64,000 nucleotides of DNA from Trebonia sp050013875 (GTDB taxonomy: Bacteria; Actinomycetota; Actinomycetes; Streptosporangiales; Streptosporangiaceae): positions 152,324-216,323 of the forward strand of contig JBEKEK010000001.1 of NCBI GenBank assembly GCA_050013875.1. The letters are read 5' to 3'. Every line of letters starts with the position of its first letter. Position 1 is the first letter of the stretch. The position numbers and the translations under genes are program-made. The notes under the pieces were generated by a model. The model saw only the letters and a program-made list of their open reading frames with translations, was not told where the DNA came from and did not search any database. Of the stretch, positions 62,461 to 64,000 are shown piece by piece.

Positions 62461-63629
62461 AGCGCGAAACGATCCTCAGCAACGCCCGCATCATCGGCCA
62501 GCAGGAGATCCCGCTCGGCTCGGTGCTGATCCGCGATGGCCTGATCGCCGATGTCAGCTCCGGCGTGAGCACCGCCGGCCAGGACCTCGGCGGCGACTAC
62601 CTGCTGCCCGGCGTGGTCGAGCTGCACACCGACCACCTCGAGTACCACATCGCCCCGCGGCCGAGCGTGCAGTGGGACCCGCTGCCCGCCGTGCTCGCCA
62701 GCGACGCGCAGCTGACCGCCTCCGGCGCGACCACCGTGTTCGACGCGGTGCGCATCGGCTCCGGTTTCGGGAAGCGCGACGCCACCATTGAGGCCGCCCG
62801 CCACCTGGCGGACTCGATCGAGCTGGCGGCCGACGCTGGCCTGCTGCGCGCCGATCACGCGATCCACGTCCGCTGCGAGGTCGCCGCCAAGGACTGCCTG
62901 GACGCGTTCGCCGAGTTCACCGACGACCCGCACGTGCGCCTGGTCTCCGTCATGGACCACACGCCCGGCCAGCGTCAGTACGCCGACCTGGAGGTGTTCA
63001 AGCGCTACCACATCGGCCGCGGCCACGTCACCGAGGAAGGGTTCGACGCCTTCGTCACTCCCCTGATCGAGCAATCGGAGCGCTACGCCGGCGCCCACCG
63101 CACCGCGATCGCGAAACTCGCGTCCGAGCGCGGCATCACCCTGGCCGCGCACGATGACGCGACCCCCGAGCACGTCGCCGAGTCGGCCGCGCTCGGGGTC
63201 CGCATCTCCGAGTTCCCGACCACCGTGCTCGCCGCCGCCGAGGCCGACAAGCACGGCCAGCTCATCGTCATGGGCGCGCCCAACATCGTCCGCGGCGGCA
63301 GCCAGTCGGGCAACGTCGCCGCCGCCGAACTGCTCGGGCTCGGGCTGCTGCACATCCTCTCCTCCGACTACGTGCCGTCGAGCCCGCTGCAGGCGGTGTT
63401 CCAGCTCGCCGCCGACGGCGCGCTTGACCTCACCGACGGCGTGCGGCTGGTCAGCGGCAACCCGGCCCGGGCGGTCGGGCTGGCCGACCGGGGTGAGATC
63501 GCGGTCGGCAAGCGCGCCGACCTGGCGCGGGTGCAGGCGCATGACCTGCCCGCCACCGAGGGCCACCCGCGCGGCCTGCGGGTGCCCGTCGTCCGCGGCG
63601 TGTACCGGCAGGGCGAGCGGGTGTCGTGA
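62457..63629 (+). CDS. phnM: PhnM, ribose-1-methylphosphonate 5-triphosphate diphosphatase
   Basis: A 390-aa amidohydrolase. LPGVVELHTDHLEYHIAPRP carries the metal His; ITLAAHDDATPEHV and SSDYVPSSPLQAVFQL are further conserved blocks. It removes pyrophosphate in the C-P lyase pathway. Last recognised gene of the operon; a short ORF overlaps its stop. Confidence 0.95.
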   Translation: MKRETILSNARIIGQQEIPLGSVLIRDGLIADVSSGVSTAGQDLGGDYLLPGVVELHTDHLEYHIAPRPSVQWDPLPAVLASDAQLTASGATTVFDAVRIGSGFGKRDATIEAARHLADSIELAADAGLLRADHAIHVRCEVAAKDCLDAFAEFTDDPHVRLVSVMDHTPGQRQYADLEVFKRYHIGRGHVTEEGFDAFVTPLIEQSERYAGAHRTAIAKLASERGITLAAHDDATPEHVAESAALGVRISEFPTTVLAAAEADKHGQLIVMGAPNIVRGGSQSGNVAAAELLGLGLLHILSSDYVPSSPLQAVFQLAADGALDLTDGVRLVSGNPARAVGLADRGEIAVGKRADLARVQAHDLPATEGHPRGLRVPVVRGVYRQGERVS

Positions 63630-63766
63630 CCGAACCGGACCCGGCCCCCGGCCACCGCGCCGACGCGCTGATCACCAACGACGGATCCCTCGCGGAGGGC
63701 GGCGACCAGCTCGTCCGCGTCAGCCGCGCCGCGGCGTGCTGCACCGTCCGGGTTGCCCCGGGCTGA
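63626..63766 (+). CDS. 46-aa ORF at the end of the phn operon
   Basis: A GTG overlapping the phnM stop (GTGA) opens MTEPDPAPGHRADALITNDG followed by a short Ala/Val/Cys-rich tail. Coupling to phnM makes translation plausible, but it may be the truncated remains of a PhnN- or similar gene. No family recognised. Confidence 0.3.
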   Translation: MTEPDPAPGHRADALITNDGSLAEGGDQLVRVSRAAACCTVRVAPG

Positions 63767-64000
63767 TTCGCCCGAACCACTCCTCGTTCAGGAGAAAAAG
63801 CCTTTCCTCCCGAACGCACGCGGGTTACACCACCCTGGAATGGCCATCACGCAGCCCTTACTGATGACGACGGCGTTCCTCAGCAGTCCGGCCGCCGTCG
63901 GCCAGCGGCGGCGCCGCACGGGACCACCGCTGAGTGGTACGCGTTGTGCACGACGACGATGCAGGCCGGCGGGCTGGCAAGCGCCTTGACCGCGAATCTT
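63767..64000. other. no recognisable gene at the right edge
   Basis: The 234 bases hold no convincing coding frame. A 17-bp stretch, GAACGCACGCGGGTTAC (63812-63828), matches 16 of 17 bases of one arm of the glcB terminator; its partner arm is not present. Confidence 0.4.

Noticed and set aside
63812..63828. A second copy of the glcB terminator
   Set aside because: Only one arm matches (16 of 17 bases); the complementary arm is absent, so no hairpin forms.

Overview
The window reads as chromosomal DNA from a high-GC, soil-type actinobacterium. GC is very high throughout, GTG and TTG starts are common, and the families are typical of the group: a LAL-type LuxR regulator, an AfsR/SARP remnant, a DUF222-HNH protein, an MmcQ/YjbR protein, an Rv2629-like baeRF protein, lipoprotein-dependent ABC transporters and a secreted arabinofuranosidase with ricin-type lectin repeats. 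Genus cannot be assigned from what is visible. No rRNA, tRNA, CRISPR array, complete insertion sequence or prophage was seen. Layout. (1) 0-9.7 kb: an orphan cytoplasmic histidine kinase, a short-chain dehydrogenase and a compact lipid operon: GT28-type glycosyltransferase, HpnJ-type and HpnR-type cobalamin-binding radical SAM enzymes, and two membrane proteins. This looks like a hopanoid side-chain and A-ring modification locus without the cyclase. (2) 9.7-18.7 kb: stress and regulatory genes (baeRF2/Rv2629-like protein, giant LuxR regulator, two response regulators, an FCD-HTH protein, a GNAT enzyme) and an internally deleted catalase. Two short sequence motifs recur upstream of these genes. 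(3) 19-30 kb: an orphan NMT1-like binding protein and a peptide-type ABC transporter (binding protein plus two permeases, no ATPase). A 4.3-kb segment with a decayed AfsR gene, a secreted Cys-rich protein and an HNH protein follows; it is bounded by two 66-bp copies of the 3' end of the permease gene. A stand-alone AICAR transformylase and a LysR regulator come next. (4) 31-36.6 kb: glyoxylate/glycolate-type genes: IclR regulator, malate synthase G, a DapA-family aldolase/synthase and a GlcD-like FAD oxidase, with a clear operator array and strong terminators. (5) 36.7-46.6 kb: secreted arabinofuranosidase, a frameshifted FUSC transporter, enoyl-CoA hydratase, HD protein, GH15 trehalase-like enzyme and class II aldolase. 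(6) 46.7-54.1 kb: a decayed stretch with truncated UPF0126/TRIC, LLM oxidoreductase, nitrilase and AroA genes among intact ones (adenine/adenosine deaminase, TetR and its hydrolase, SurE, fluoroacetate-dehalogenase-like hydrolase). (7) 54.8-63.8 kb: a kinase-like phosphotransferase and a near-complete C-P lyase operon, phnF divergent from phnGHIJKL-DUF1045-phnM, with a palindromic operator and an unusual phnL. Two themes stand out. The hpn-like operon pairs a GT28-type glycosyltransferase with the two hopanoid radical SAM enzymes. The window also contains about ten genes inactivated mainly by internal deletions that leave recognisable family sequence on both sides of the lost block.
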